From the IMG/VR virus record IMGVR_UViG_3300042455_001850, positions 62,001 through 126,000 of that record: a DNA stretch of 64,000 bases; one strand, given 5' to 3'. The translations under genes and the position numbers were made by a program. This stretch comes from a virus. The notes under the pieces were generated by a model that was not told the DNA's origin, ran no database searches, and saw only the letters and a program-made list of their open reading frames with translations. This document shows, piece after piece, positions 27,883 through 35,703 of this stretch (position 1 is its first letter; each line of letters opens with the position of its first letter).

Positions 27883-30261
27883 ATGGAAAACTTGGTAAAA
27901 GAAGTTAAAACTGTTGTGCCTGAAAAGGCTAAAATCAGAGTTATATGGGATGATAGTCCAGAAAATTACACCCAGGAACGTGCAAAAAGAATTGCTAAAT
28001 ACTTTACTGAGAAATATAACAACCCTAATGTACAGGTTATTTTTAAACCTAAAAAAGTACTCACTGAAAATGGTGAAGTAGAAATGACCGTTGCTGATAA
28101 TGTAATGGATACTAATTATCAAAGAAAGTTATTTAAACAATGGATTACTGATAATAAAGTAGATGTTGATTGGGATAGACTCTTACGTTTAGATGATAAA
28201 GTAAACGAAAAATTATCACAAGAAAGAGAAACAGATTATAGATATCGTAATTGGTATATAAAGGAGTTAGAGTGGTCTAATTTCCTTTCTTATGGTGATG
28301 GTAATAAAATCTCTTTTAAAGAGTTAGAGGGTATTACAGTGATTACTTCAGACCCGTTAAATATGGGTGGTAAAACAACTCTTGCTTTAGATTTACTTTT
28401 ATTCCTTTTCTTTAATACCACCACAAAAGGTAGTACCGCAATTAAAATGTTTAATCTTTTTAGAGAAGATAAAAATGAAGTAGTTGTTAAGGGTAAAGTT
28501 GCTATTGATGGTGTAGATTATATCATCGAGAGAACTGTTGTACGTAAAGCTAAAAGGACTGGTGATGAGTATACCACTAGAACAGACTTATCTTTCTATA
28601 GAACCTTACCTGATGGTAGTATTGAAAACTTAGAAGGTGAACAAAGAAGAGAAACAGAAGAATTTATAAAAAAATCGGTTGGTTCAGTGAATGATTTTTT
28701 ATTAACAATTATTGCTGATGCCGACAATCTTGAGGACATCATTCACACCAAACCGACTGAAAAAGGGCGAATCCTATCTAGATTTATTGGATTAGAAGTT
28801 ATTGAAGACAAAGAAACTATTGTCAAAGAAATGAAATCTAATTGGTCAAAAGGATTAAAATCAGACCAATACAATATTACAGACTTAAATTCTGAGATTG
28901 GTGAACTAAAAAGTTTAATTTCTGAAAATGAAAACTCGATTAAAGAAAATGAATTAGAAATTAAATCCCTAGAACTTAATATTGAGTCTTCCACAGTCAA
29001 AAAAGAAAATTTAATTGGTAAAAAAATAGAGATAGATTCTGATGTTATTAATTTAAGACCCGAAGATATTGATAATGAAATTGATAGAATCGAATTGTAC
29101 GGTAAGAAGAAAAAGAGTGAGTATGAGGATACTAAAAAATCTTTTGATTCTATGACAGAACCAGTTTATGATGAAGATTTACATGAGGAATATGTAAAAC
29201 AAGAACGAGGATTTAGTTTAGAAGTAGAGAGAGCTAAATCTAAAATAAAGGAAACTCAAAAAACAATTAAAAATTTAGAAGAGGGTGAGTTCTGTTCTTT
29301 ATGTAAACAACCTTTAGCTGATGTAGACCATTCAGATGAAATTGAGGAAAATAAAGTATTATTAGATACTTTGGGTAGTGATTTATTGTCTTTATCCGAA
29401 AAATTAGTTGAGATTACAAATCTAGTTAAAGAACAAGATAACATTAAATCTTCTGTTTGGGAATACGATAGAACTTCTTTAACGGTTTCTAAACTAGAAT
29501 TGGATTTAGAAAAATTAAGATTAGAAAGAAAAGAAAAATTAGACCTTAAAAAACGTTATGAAGATAATCTAGACAATATCCAAAAAAATAAAGATTTGGA
29601 GAGTCAGATAATAGGTTATAATTCTAAAATAAGTGGATTAGAATTGGAAAAAACTAATAAAATTAAATTAGGTGAAAGATTATCTAATGAAATTGAAACT
29701 TATAAAACAAAGATAAATAAGAACGAGGAATACATTAAAACTATTAAAGCAGAAGAAGAAATTAAAATAATTTTTGATGTTTATGCTAGAATGGTTGGTA
29801 AAAATGGTATCCTTAAAATAATAATGAGAAGTGTTATGCCTTTAATTAACTCAGAATTGGATAGATTACTAGTAGATACGGCATCATTTAAATTAGAAGT
29901 GGATATTAACGATAAGAAAGAAGTTGAATTTTTAATAGTAAAAGAAAACGAAAAAGGTGAGGCTATCAAATACCCTATTAATGAAGGTAGTGGATTTGAA
30001 AAAACAGTGTCATCATTAGCTTTACGTTGTGTAATGTCAAAAGTCAGTTGTCTACCAAAACCTAACATAATTGTTTTTGATGAGGTTTTTGGAAAGGTTG
30101 CTAACACTAATTTAGAGTTAGTTGGAAACTTCTTTCAGAAATGTTCAGAAATGTTCCCTAACATTTTTATTATAACACATAATGAAATTGTTAAAGATTG
30201 GGCGACTAAAATAATAACAATTAAAAAGAAAAATAACATATCATCATTAATGGTACAATAA
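27883..30261 (+). CDS. gp46: gp46-like recombination ATPase (Rad50/SbcC family)
   Basis: A 792-residue SMC-like ATPase. Residues 1-125 form an extra N-terminal region absent from T4 gp46. The ATPase begins near residue 126 (WYIKELEWSNFLSYG). The Walker A position reads DPLNMGGKTT, so the first glycine of the usual GxNxxGK(S/T) is replaced. Two long coiled coils flank a zinc hook, CSLCKQPL near 471-478. The C-terminal lobe has NEGSGFEKTV (signature-like) and Walker B NIIVFDEVFG near 730. With gp47 it would resect DNA ends for recombination. Confidence 0.87.
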   Translation: MENLVKEVKTVVPEKAKIRVIWDDSPENYTQERAKRIAKYFTEKYNNPNVQVIFKPKKVLTENGEVEMTVADNVMDTNYQRKLFKQWITDNKVDVDWDRLLRLDDKVNEKLSQERETDYRYRNWYIKELEWSNFLSYGDGNKISFKELEGITVITSDPLNMGGKTTLALDLLLFLFFNTTTKGSTAIKMFNLFREDKNEVVVKGKVAIDGVDYIIERTVVRKAKRTGDEYTTRTDLSFYRTLPDGSIENLEGEQRRETEEFIKKSVGSVNDFLLTIIADADNLEDIIHTKPTEKGRILSRFIGLEVIEDKETIVKEMKSNWSKGLKSDQYNITDLNSEIGELKSLISENENSIKENELEIKSLELNIESSTVKKENLIGKKIEIDSDVINLRPEDIDNEIDRIELYGKKKKSEYEDTKKSFDSMTEPVYDEDLHEEYVKQERGFSLEVERAKSKIKETQKTIKNLEEGEFCSLCKQPLADVDHSDEIEENKVLLDTLGSDLLSLSEKLVEITNLVKEQDNIKSSVWEYDRTSLTVSKLELDLEKLRLERKEKLDLKKRYEDNLDNIQKNKDLESQIIGYNSKISGLELEKTNKIKLGERLSNEIETYKTKINKNEEYIKTIKAEEEIKIIFDVYARMVGKNGILKIIMRSVMPLINSELDRLLVDTASFKLEVDINDKKEVEFLIVKENEKGEAIKYPINEGSGFEKTVSSLALRCVMSKVSCLPKPNIIVFDEVFGKVANTNLELVGNFFQKCSEMFPNIFIITHNEIVKDWATKIITIKKKNNISSLMVQ

Positions 30262-30269
30262 TTTTTTAG

Positions 30270-30277
30270 TATCTTTG
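30270..30277 (+). promoter_or_regulatory. Host-type -7 box, weak
   Basis: TATCTTTG matches TAnnTTTG, but no TTG is found at the usual distance upstream. It lies 29 nt before the ATG at 30307 and overlaps in region with a late-type motif, so the two could give early and late expression. Confidence 0.4.
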
Positions 30278-30284
30278 TTGGTAT

Positions 30285-30294
30285 ATATTTATAA
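30285..30294 (+). promoter_or_regulatory. Late-type promoter motif ATATTTATAA
   Basis: The motif, followed by ATAAAA, ends 12 nt before the ATG at 30307, the same spacing as at the other copies in this window. Confidence 0.5.
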
Positions 30295-30306
30295 ATAAAA
30301 GAAGTT

Positions 30307-30756
30307 ATGGATGCAAGATATATGATTGTTATCCTAGGTTCCTATAAAGGAATTGAGGAAGATTTAAACAACATAGCTAACGGTGAGGATGGTGTTAATT
30401 ATGTCGATGGTAACGGTATATTTATGGGTACTTTTTATAGTGTTTATAATACTATAGAGATATACGAAAACTTAGTTCATATACCAGCTTTTTTATTGTT
30501 TGAGATATCTGACCCCTCACATAGTGCTATAAGTCTACCAACGAAATATCTAAAGGGTTTGTTTCCTGAGATTGAAAAAACGTTAAACGAACTTACAGGT
30601 GAACCTAAAGTCAAAACTAGAAGAAAAGGTAAGAAAAAGGTTGAGGTTGAGGAATACAATAATGTTGATGATATTTTGGATAAACTTAGTAGAAACAACT
30701 ATGATAGAGGCTGTTTGACAGAGAGTGAAATTGAAATTTTAGAAAAAAGTTCTTAA
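30307..30756 (+). CDS. Hypothetical protein
   Basis: A 149-residue protein with a hydrophobic beta-alpha N-terminus (YMIVILGSYKGIEEDLN), a central globular part and a basic KTRRKGKKKVEVEE linker near residue 103. No family recognised. It has its own upstream motifs and is followed by the promoter of the next small gene. Confidence 0.72.
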   Translation: MDARYMIVILGSYKGIEEDLNNIANGEDGVNYVDGNGIFMGTFYSVYNTIEIYENLVHIPAFLLFEISDPSHSAISLPTKYLKGLFPEIEKTLNELTGEPKVKTRRKGKKKVEVEEYNNVDDILDKLSRNNYDRGCLTESEIEILEKSS

Positions 30757-30760
30757 TTTT

Positions 30761-30791
30761 TTGATTTTTAAAAAAGTATTCATTATATTTG
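30761..30791 (+). promoter_or_regulatory. Host-type (Bacteroidota) promoter
   Basis: TTG at 30761-30763, a 20-nt spacer and TATATTTG at 30784-30791. The ATG at 30802 is 10 nt after the box, so the predicted leader is only a few bases. Confidence 0.75.
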
Positions 30792-30801
30792 TAAAAAAAT
30801 T

Positions 30802-30996
30802 ATGAATATGGAAAGTAAGGAATTAAAAAATGAAATGAATAAATTACGTCAAGTAAAAGACGTAGTTTTCAAAAATGAGGTTAACAATAATTGTGTTTCT
30901 ACTCTCAGTGAGATTGAAAAATTAATCAAAAAATACCCTAACGATTACGACTTGGGTCAAAATTTAAGAAAATTTTATTTGGAATCGATTAAATAA
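30802..30996 (+). CDS. Small helical protein
   Basis: A 64-residue, highly charged, all-helical protein driven by the promoter directly upstream. The ATG at 30808 is an alternative start. No family recognised. Own promoter and small size fit an early host-takeover protein, which is inference. Confidence 0.68.
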   Translation: MNMESKELKNEMNKLRQVKDVVFKNEVNNNCVSTLSEIEKLIKKYPNDYDLGQNLRKFYLESIK

Positions 30997-31008
30997 TTAT
31001 TATCTTTG
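30979..31008 (+). promoter_or_regulatory. Host-type (Bacteroidota) promoter
   Basis: TTG at 30979-30981, a 19-nt spacer and TATCTTTG at 31001-31008, partly inside the end of the preceding gene. The ATG at 31015 is 6 nt after the box, predicting a leaderless transcript. Confidence 0.75.
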
Positions 31009-31014
31009 TATTTA

Positions 31015-31428
31015 ATGGATAGGGAAAAATACACTAAGATATTAAAAACGGGTGAACGGGTAGATTGGCACGGCGCTAATGTGCCCAATGAACTAATAAC
31101 TAGTTCAGTTAGACTTTGGTCTGACGCGTTATCACATGAAATAGACAAAATTGAGAGTGAGTTAGACGACTTAAAAGGTGTTTCTTTAGATAAACGTAAA
31201 GCTTATTTACAATCATTAAAAAACAATTTAAAAGATTGTCCTTATACTTTGAATGGTGATTTCTACCTCATCAAAAAAAGAGCTATTGAGAAAGAAATGG
31301 CTGAAGATAAAAAAGTAGAGAAACCTAAAAAAACAAAAGAAAAGGTAGTTAAAGAGACAACCAAAAAAGAAATAGTTAGTTCTAGAACTAAAAACAGTGA
31401 TTTAATATTCGGTAAAAAAACAAAATAA
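31015..31428 (+). CDS. Hypothetical protein with basic tail
   Basis: A 137-residue protein. The ATG at 31015 is chosen over an in-frame TTG at 31006 because the TTG is part of the promoter box. The N-terminal 85 residues are helical; the C-terminus is a Lys/Glu-rich, probably disordered tail (KKVEKPKKTKEKVV). It precedes the sigma-factor gene by four bases and may be co-transcribed with it. Confidence 0.7.
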   Translation: MDREKYTKILKTGERVDWHGANVPNELITSSVRLWSDALSHEIDKIESELDDLKGVSLDKRKAYLQSLKNNLKDCPYTLNGDFYLIKKRAIEKEMAEDKKVEKPKKTKEKVVKETTKKEIVSSRTKNSDLIFGKKTK

Positions 31429-31432
31429 ATAT

Positions 31433-32248
31433 ATGGTATCATACAAACGTTACATTGACACAACAGAGGACTCTATTTCTAACTATTTAAAAGAGGTTAG
31501 AAAGATTGATTTGGTAACACCCGAAGAAGAGTTGGAGTTAGCTAAAAAAATTGCTGAGGGGGACAAAAGGGCATTAGATAAATTGGTTAAAGCTAATCTT
31601 AGATTTGTTATCTCAATAGCTAAAGAATATCAAGGACAAGGGATTCCTTTGGTAGATTTGATTTCTGAAGGTAACTACGGATTGATAAAAGCTGCAGGTA
31701 AATTTGACCATACAAGAGGTTTTAGGTTTATTTCTTATGCTGTTTGGTGGGTTAAGCAATCGATTCTACAATCTTTGTGTGAAAATTCAAGAACAGTAAG
31801 ACTTCCTGTTAATATCACAAACCAGTTATCAAAAATTAAAAAAGAGATTGCTGTCTTCGAACAAGAAAATCAAAGAATGCCAATCAACGGTGAGATGGAT
31901 TTATCTGTACTAAATCACCCTACATGTACTTCATTGAATGATAAAATAAATGAAGAAGGTGATGAGATTATGGACTTAATTCCTGATTTAACATTTGCTA
32001 GACCTGACGAGGACACTATGTCTGATGAAATCTTAAAAAACGAATTGGAAAAAACTTTATCAATTTTAAGTGATAGAGAAAGAAAAATTGTTGACATGTA
32101 TTTTGGTGTTGATGGTGGTGCTTTAACTCTTGAACAAATTGGTGATGAGTTTGGTCTTACAAAAGAACGTATTCGTCAGATTAAAGAAAAGGCTTTAAGA
32201 AAGTTGAAGAATAATAGTGAAAATCTTTTTGAATTTGTACAAAAGTAA
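31433..32248 (+). CDS. RpoD-like primary-type sigma factor
   Basis: A 271-residue sigma-70 family protein whose size and order match Bacteroidota RpoD, which lacks region 1.1. Region 1.2 includes ISNYLKEVRKIDLVTPEEE; region 2 includes ANLRFVISIAKEYQ, LVDLISEGNYGLIKAA and FRFISYAVWWVKQSI (-10 recognition); region 4 includes LTLEQIGDEFGLTKERIRQI with the -35 helix. It should bind host core RNA polymerase and direct it to TAnnTTTG-type or phage promoters. T4 gp55 is far shorter and diverged, so this looks acquired from a host. Its stop overlaps the Sir2 start. Confidence 0.9.
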   Translation: MVSYKRYIDTTEDSISNYLKEVRKIDLVTPEEELELAKKIAEGDKRALDKLVKANLRFVISIAKEYQGQGIPLVDLISEGNYGLIKAAGKFDHTRGFRFISYAVWWVKQSILQSLCENSRTVRLPVNITNQLSKIKKEIAVFEQENQRMPINGEMDLSVLNHPTCTSLNDKINEEGDEIMDLIPDLTFARPDEDTMSDEILKNELEKTLSILSDRERKIVDMYFGVDGGALTLEQIGDEFGLTKERIRQIKEKALRKLKNNSENLFEFVQK

Positions 32249-32973
32249 TGAAAATAGTTGTTTTTACAGGGGCAGGAGTTTCTAAGGAATCAGGTATTGA
32301 TACATTCAGAGATGCTGGTGGTACATGGGAAAATGAAGATGTTGAAGCTGTTGCCACACCTGAAGGTTGGAGAAAAGACAGAGAAAGAGTATTGGATTTT
32401 TACAACAAAAGAAGGCAACAGTTACTTGGTGTCGAACCCAATGAGGCACATAAACTTATTGCTGAATTAGAAAAAGAACATGAGGTAACCGTTATCACAC
32501 AAAATGTAGATAATTTACATGAACGTGGGGGTTCTACAAACATCTTACATTTACATGGTGAGTTAACTAAAGCACAGAGTAGTTTAAACCATAAGAAAGT
32601 TATTGATGTTGGTTATAAACCAACTAATATTGGTGACAAACATGAAGACGGTTCACAATTAAGACCACACATTGTTTGGTTTAATGAGTACCCCAATAAT
32701 ATAAATGAATCTGTAATAGCTCTTAGAAATTGTGATGTTTTATTAGTTATTGGCACCACATTATTTATAAGTTATACACTTGGTCTATTGAGGTCTTGTA
32801 AAGATTTACATAACCCTAATATGGGGGTGATAGACGTTGTTTGCATCGACCCCAACCCTCCTAAAGGTGAACTAGATGGTATGTTTAGAGATGTTAATTA
32901 TATTGAAAAACCTGCCACTGAGGGTATGAAAGAATTTATTGAAAATTATTTGCCTAAATTTATTGCTAATTAA
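32248..32973 (+). CDS. Sir2-family NAD-dependent deacylase
   Basis: A 241-residue sirtuin. It shows the NAD-binding FTGAGVSKESGIDTFRDAGG motif at residues 6-25, TQNVDNLHERGG near 85-96 and the catalytic His in LHLHGELTK near 102-110. The usual four zinc-binding cysteines after the catalytic His are absent; the segment reads AQSSLNHKK, as in zinc-free Bacteroidota sirtuins. A second NAD motif is VIGTTLFISYT near 171. The start overlaps the sigma-factor stop (TAATG), so both are made together. Deacylation of host proteins or NAD consumption are possible roles. Confidence 0.87.
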   Translation: MKIVVFTGAGVSKESGIDTFRDAGGTWENEDVEAVATPEGWRKDRERVLDFYNKRRQQLLGVEPNEAHKLIAELEKEHEVTVITQNVDNLHERGGSTNILHLHGELTKAQSSLNHKKVIDVGYKPTNIGDKHEDGSQLRPHIVWFNEYPNNINESVIALRNCDVLLVIGTTLFISYTLGLLRSCKDLHNPNMGVIDVVCIDPNPPKGELDGMFRDVNYIEKPATEGMKEFIENYLPKFIAN

Positions 32974-32992
32974 AATAATACCCTTATATTTG
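32963..32992 (+). promoter_or_regulatory. Host-type promoter of a candidate small RNA
   Basis: TTG at 32963-32965, a 19-nt spacer and TATATTTG at 32985-32992 give a full consensus match. No sizeable gene follows; the predicted start near 32999 leads into two hairpins and a terminator. Confidence 0.72.
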
Positions 32993-32998
32993 TATTAT

Positions 32999-33079
32999 AG
33001 ATAAGGAAATAAATTAAATGTTCTTATTGTCAGAATACATTAAGAACAGCCACGGTCAGAACACCGTGGTTTTTTTTTG
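32999..33079 (+). ncRNA. Candidate small RNA of about 80 nt
   Basis: The stretch is bounded by a consensus promoter and a strong terminator. Inside, GTTCTTA (33020-33026) pairs with TAAGAAC (33041-33047) around a 14-nt loop; three bases later CCACGGT (33050-33056) pairs with ACCGTGG (33063-33069), followed by nine T. A reading frame from ATG 33018 runs straight through both stems and the T-tract and is unlikely to be real. A trans-acting RNA or a leader controlling the fibre genes that start at 33132 are both possible. Confidence 0.6.
33050..33078 (+). terminator. Strong rho-independent terminator
   Basis: Perfect 7-bp GC-rich stem CCACGGT/ACCGTGG with a 6-nt loop and nine T residues. It ends the candidate small RNA and any read-through from the sigma/Sir2 operon. 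Confidence 0.85.
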
Positions 33080-33109
33080 CATAAAATTTTTTTTATACTT
33101 TATTCTTGC

Positions 33110-33119
33110 ATATTTATTA
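33110..33119 (+). promoter_or_regulatory. Late-type promoter motif ATATTTATTA
   Basis: One-base variant of the recurrent motif, 12 nt before the ATG of the first fibre gene. Confidence 0.45.
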
Positions 33120-33131
33120 ATAAAAAAGTAA

Positions 33132-33554
33132 ATGAGTGTAAAGTATATTATCGACAACGCCGACAGTTTATTATCAGAACAAATAATAACGGGTGATTTA
33201 TTAGTGACTAACATAATATCAGGAGCAACCTTTTATGGTGATGGTTCTGGTTTAATTGGTGTTAGTGGTTCTTTTACTGGTGGTACTGTAACAGGACCTA
33301 CTGAGTTTACAAGTGGTTTATCAGCTGACACAATTTACGCCAATTATTTTATTGGGGACGGTTCTCAGTTAGCTGGGGTAGTTGGTCTTACTTATACCGA
33401 TTTAGGGTTTACAGTAACATCACCGGCACCCTCAACTATAAATCAAAATGTAGTTTTACCTTATAATTCAACAGTAACTTATCCAACACCTTTAACAGTT
33501 GACCCAGGTTTTTCTGTTACAGTACCATCTGGAACAACATTATCAGTAATCTAA
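33132..33554 (+). CDS. Tail fibre protein with YGDGSGL motifs
   Basis: A 140-residue protein. It has a short N-terminal module (KYIIDNADSLLSEQIITGDL) and two fibre-type turns, FYGDGSGLIGV near residue 35 and FIGDGSQLAGV near 75, typical of beta-helical fibre shafts and knobs. The N-terminal module recurs in the gene at 34370, so the two probably attach at the same place on the virion. It is the first of three fibre/spike genes behind a late-type motif. Confidence 0.78.
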   Translation: MSVKYIIDNADSLLSEQIITGDLLVTNIISGATFYGDGSGLIGVSGSFTGGTVTGPTEFTSGLSADTIYANYFIGDGSQLAGVVGLTYTDLGFTVTSPAPSTINQNVVLPYNSTVTYPTPLTVDPGFSVTVPSGTTLSVI

Positions 33555-33599
33555 TATATAAAATAATAATAAAATAATAATAAAATAAAAAAAAACAAA
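33555..33599 (+). repeat. Short AATAATAAA low-complexity tract
   Basis: The 45-nt gap between fibre genes is a run of AAAATAAT-type units followed by an A-rich stretch, with no stem or promoter. It may help translation start of the next gene, as A-rich leaders do in Bacteroidota. Confidence 0.5.
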
Positions 33600-34346
33600 A
33601 TGAGTCAAATTAATGTAAATACAATAAATTCAGCTGGAGACCCAAGTATATCAATAAGTGTTCCGTTTAGATATTCATCATCAGTAGCTACAGGTGGTAG
33701 TTCTTCAGCTATAGGAAGTTCTGTTACAGCAACAGGTTCTGGTTCACATGCTGAAGGATGGCAAACTTTAGCTTCAGGAAATTTTGGTTCACATGCTGAG
33801 GGGTATCAAACTTCAGCAACAACACAATCATCACACACTGAGGGTTCACAAACTTTAGCTTCAGGAAATAACGCACACGCTGAAGGGGAACAAACTATAG
33901 CTTCTGGTGCTTCTTCACACGCTGAAGGGGAGGATAGTGTAGCTTCAGGTACTTCTTCACACGCTGAAGGTAAAACTACAATAGCATCGGGAAATTATTC
34001 ACATTCACAAGGATACCAAACAACAGCGGGAGGTGATTACTCACACGCGAGTGGTTCTGCTACTATTGCTAGTAATACATCTTCATTTATTCATTGTAAT
34101 TCTGGTACTGTTGATGCTATTGCTGGAGCCGTTTTGGGTGGTACAAGTAATATTTTAACTAATACAGCTACAAATAGTGCTATTATAGGTGGTAATAATA
34201 TTACAGGGTCAACATCAAACACAGTTTATGTACCAGAACTAGAAGTGACATCAGTTGGTTTTGGTATAATATTACAATCTTCTAATGGTACTAGATATAG
34301 AGTAACAGTATCGAATGGTGGTGCATTGACTGTAACAGCAGCATAA
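33600..34346 (+). CDS. Receptor-binding spike with eight SHAEG repeats
   Basis: A 248-residue protein. After a short N-terminal strand it carries eight tandem 14-residue repeats, variants of SHAEG-x-QTIASGN, from about residue 47 to 160. These resemble YadA-head type trimeric beta-roll repeats, which build adhesive heads in autotransporters and phage spikes. Two C-terminal beta segments follow (GAVLGGTSN and IIGGNNITG), then a short terminal domain. It is probably a trimeric receptor-binding spike, and repeat number may vary by recombination. Confidence 0.82.
   Translation: MSQINVNTINSAGDPSISISVPFRYSSSVATGGSSSAIGSSVTATGSGSHAEGWQTLASGNFGSHAEGYQTSATTQSSHTEGSQTLASGNNAHAEGEQTIASGASSHAEGEDSVASGTSSHAEGKTTIASGNYSHSQGYQTTAGGDYSHASGSATIASNTSSFIHCNSGTVDAIAGAVLGGTSNILTNTATNSAIIGGNNITGSTSNTVYVPELEVTSVGFGIILQSSNGTRYRVTVSNGGALTVTAA
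33738..34079 (+). repeat. Tandem 42-bp repeats encoding SHAEG units
   Basis: About eight imperfect 42-bp units beginning with TCACACGCTGAAGG-like sequence encode the 14-residue repeats. Units differ mostly at third positions and at the variable residues after the glycine. The array keeps frame and is coding, not CRISPR. Confidence 0.75.
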
Positions 34347-34369
34347 AATTTATTAATAAAAAGAAAATT

Positions 34370-34861
34370 ATGTCTACACAATACATTATTAATAATAACG
34401 ACGGTCTATTATCTGGACAAACAATTAGTGGAGATTTAACGGTAACTAATTCTTTATCAGCCACAACATATTATGGTGATGGTTCTGGTTTAAGTAACAT
34501 AGGAGTTAGCCAACCTTATAAAGTTTATACGGCTTTATTAAATCAGGGTGGTGTTGGTATTGCTCCGACAGCTAGGGTATTAGAGAATACTTTAGGTGTT
34601 ATAACTTGGGAGTATATCGATGCAGGTATATATTATGGGACATTAACTAGTGCTTTTACACCTTCTAGTAGTGCTTTTACTTATGACAAAACAGTTGTGT
34701 TTGTACAAAGGTATCTATCTCTTTCTGCCGCAGGAGGTGGTAAAGATGTTGTTGCGTATAGGGGCAGTGATGAGAGTATTACTGTTGTAACAATGGACAA
34801 TGTTGATTACATTAATAATGTTTTATATGAACAAGGAATAGAAATAAGGTTGTATGATTAA
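34370..34861 (+). CDS. Tail fibre protein, N-terminal paralogue of the 33132 gene
   Basis: A 163-residue protein. Its first 45 residues (QYIINNNDGLLSGQTISGDL, then TYYGDGSGLSNIG) match the N-terminus of the 33132 product, while the rest is different (a globular beta domain). This is the usual pattern of a conserved attachment module with a swapped tip. It ends at a bidirectional terminator. Confidence 0.77.
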   Translation: MSTQYIINNNDGLLSGQTISGDLTVTNSLSATTYYGDGSGLSNIGVSQPYKVYTALLNQGGVGIAPTARVLENTLGVITWEYIDAGIYYGTLTSAFTPSSSAFTYDKTVVFVQRYLSLSAAGGGKDVVAYRGSDESITVVTMDNVDYINNVLYEQGIEIRLYD

Positions 34862-34870
34862 AATATAAAA

Positions 34871-34899
34871 AAACCACAATTAATGTTGTGGTTTTTTTT
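34871..34899 (+). terminator. Bidirectional terminator
   Basis: AAACCACAA (34871-34879) pairs with TTGTGGTTT (34886-34894), flanked by A-runs and T-runs on the two sides. It separates the plus-strand fibre genes from the minus-strand gene that follows. Confidence 0.85.
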
Positions 34900-34900
34900 A

Positions 34901-35296
34901 TTATGGAACAAATATTTGTAATTGTCCAGCACTTACAGTAAAATCAGGTTTTTTCATCACGGTGATTGTGACCAGATTCCAATGATTTGTTTCTAATTTT
35001 TCAGGATTAATAATAACATTTAAATTATCACCACCTTCTCTTGAAACTATAAATCTTCTATTAGGTCTTATTTCATTATCTATAATACTATAAATTATTT
35101 CATCTTTAGCATCCTCAAGTAGGTTAATAATGTCATAATCATATATTTTTTCACCACTCCCGTGTCTCCATTTTCTTTGTGCTGTATGACCACCTGTATC
35201 ATGATATAAGTCAAAAGTAAAAGTAATTTCACTACTTAACTCATGAAATTTTTCTTCCCTTAAGATAGTTTCTTTTATTAAAGATTTAATATTCAT
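34901..35296 (-). CDS. Hypothetical protein with capsid-targeting-like leader
   Basis: A 131-residue protein on the minus strand. It begins MNIKSLIKETILREE, a basic amphipathic helix ending in an L-x-E motif, like several other genes of this window. The body contains HDTGGHTAQRKWRHGSG and no recognised domain. The start is supported by an ATATTTAT motif exactly 5 nt upstream, the same spacing as for three other genes with such leaders. It may be a late, head-packaged protein; this is inference. Confidence 0.72.
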   Translation of the reverse strand: MNIKSLIKETILREEKFHELSSEITFTFDLYHDTGGHTAQRKWRHGSGEKIYDYDIINLLEDAKDEIIYSIIDNEIRPNRRFIVSREGGDNLNVIINPEKLETNHWNLVTITVMKKPDFTVSAGQLQIFVP

Positions 35297-35299
35297 ATT

Positions 35300-35309
35300 T
35301 TATAAATAT
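35300..35309 (-). promoter_or_regulatory. Late-type motif, 5-nt spacing class
   Basis: On the minus strand ATATTTAT (35309 to 35302) stands exactly 5 nt before the ATG at 35296, predicting a leaderless late transcript. Confidence 0.5.
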
Positions 35310-35373
35310 TTATATAAGTATTAAACGATATACTTTTAAAATAAAATTAATTAAAATTAAAAATAAAAAGGCT

Positions 35374-35703
35374 ATGAAAAAAATTATTGAGTTTGTAAAA
35401 AAATATAAAATCTACATTTTATCGGGATTATTATTTATCTTCTTTTTCCGTTCTTGTATTAAATCAGGTGAGGTAAGAAAGTTGGATAAAATTAAAACTA
35501 AAAATGAAAGAGTTATTGATAGTTTAACTTCTGTTGTTAACGGACAAAAAGACACTATTAATAATATTTCTGAAGTAATTAGAATGGAAAAAATTAGAGT
35601 CCATAGAAATTATGATAATTATATTTCTTCTAAAGACAGGGGTGACCAATTAATGGAACTCCATATGGTTGTGAAAAAAAATATTAAAGAACTAGAAAAA
35701 TGA
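35374..35703 (+). CDS. Small inner-membrane protein with coiled coil
   Basis: A 109-residue protein. One membrane helix near residues 13-27 (IYILSGLLFIFFF) is preceded by a basic N-terminus and followed by a helical, charged domain that should lie outside the cytoplasm. The layout fits an inner-membrane spanin-like or membrane-anchored structural protein, but no family is recognised. It overlaps the next gene by four bases. Confidence 0.7.
   Translation: MKKIIEFVKKYKIYILSGLLFIFFFRSCIKSGEVRKLDKIKTKNERVIDSLTSVVNGQKDTINNISEVIRMEKIRVHRNYDNYISSKDRGDQLMELHMVVKKNIKELEK

Noticed and set aside
33018-33131. Reading frame starting at ATG 33018 with about 37 codons
   Set aside because: It runs through both stems and the T-tract of a strong terminator and gives a low-complexity hydrophobic end; treated as part of a non-coding RNA.
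33738-34079. CRISPR-like array
   Set aside because: The 42-bp units keep reading frame without spacers and encode SHAEG repeats.
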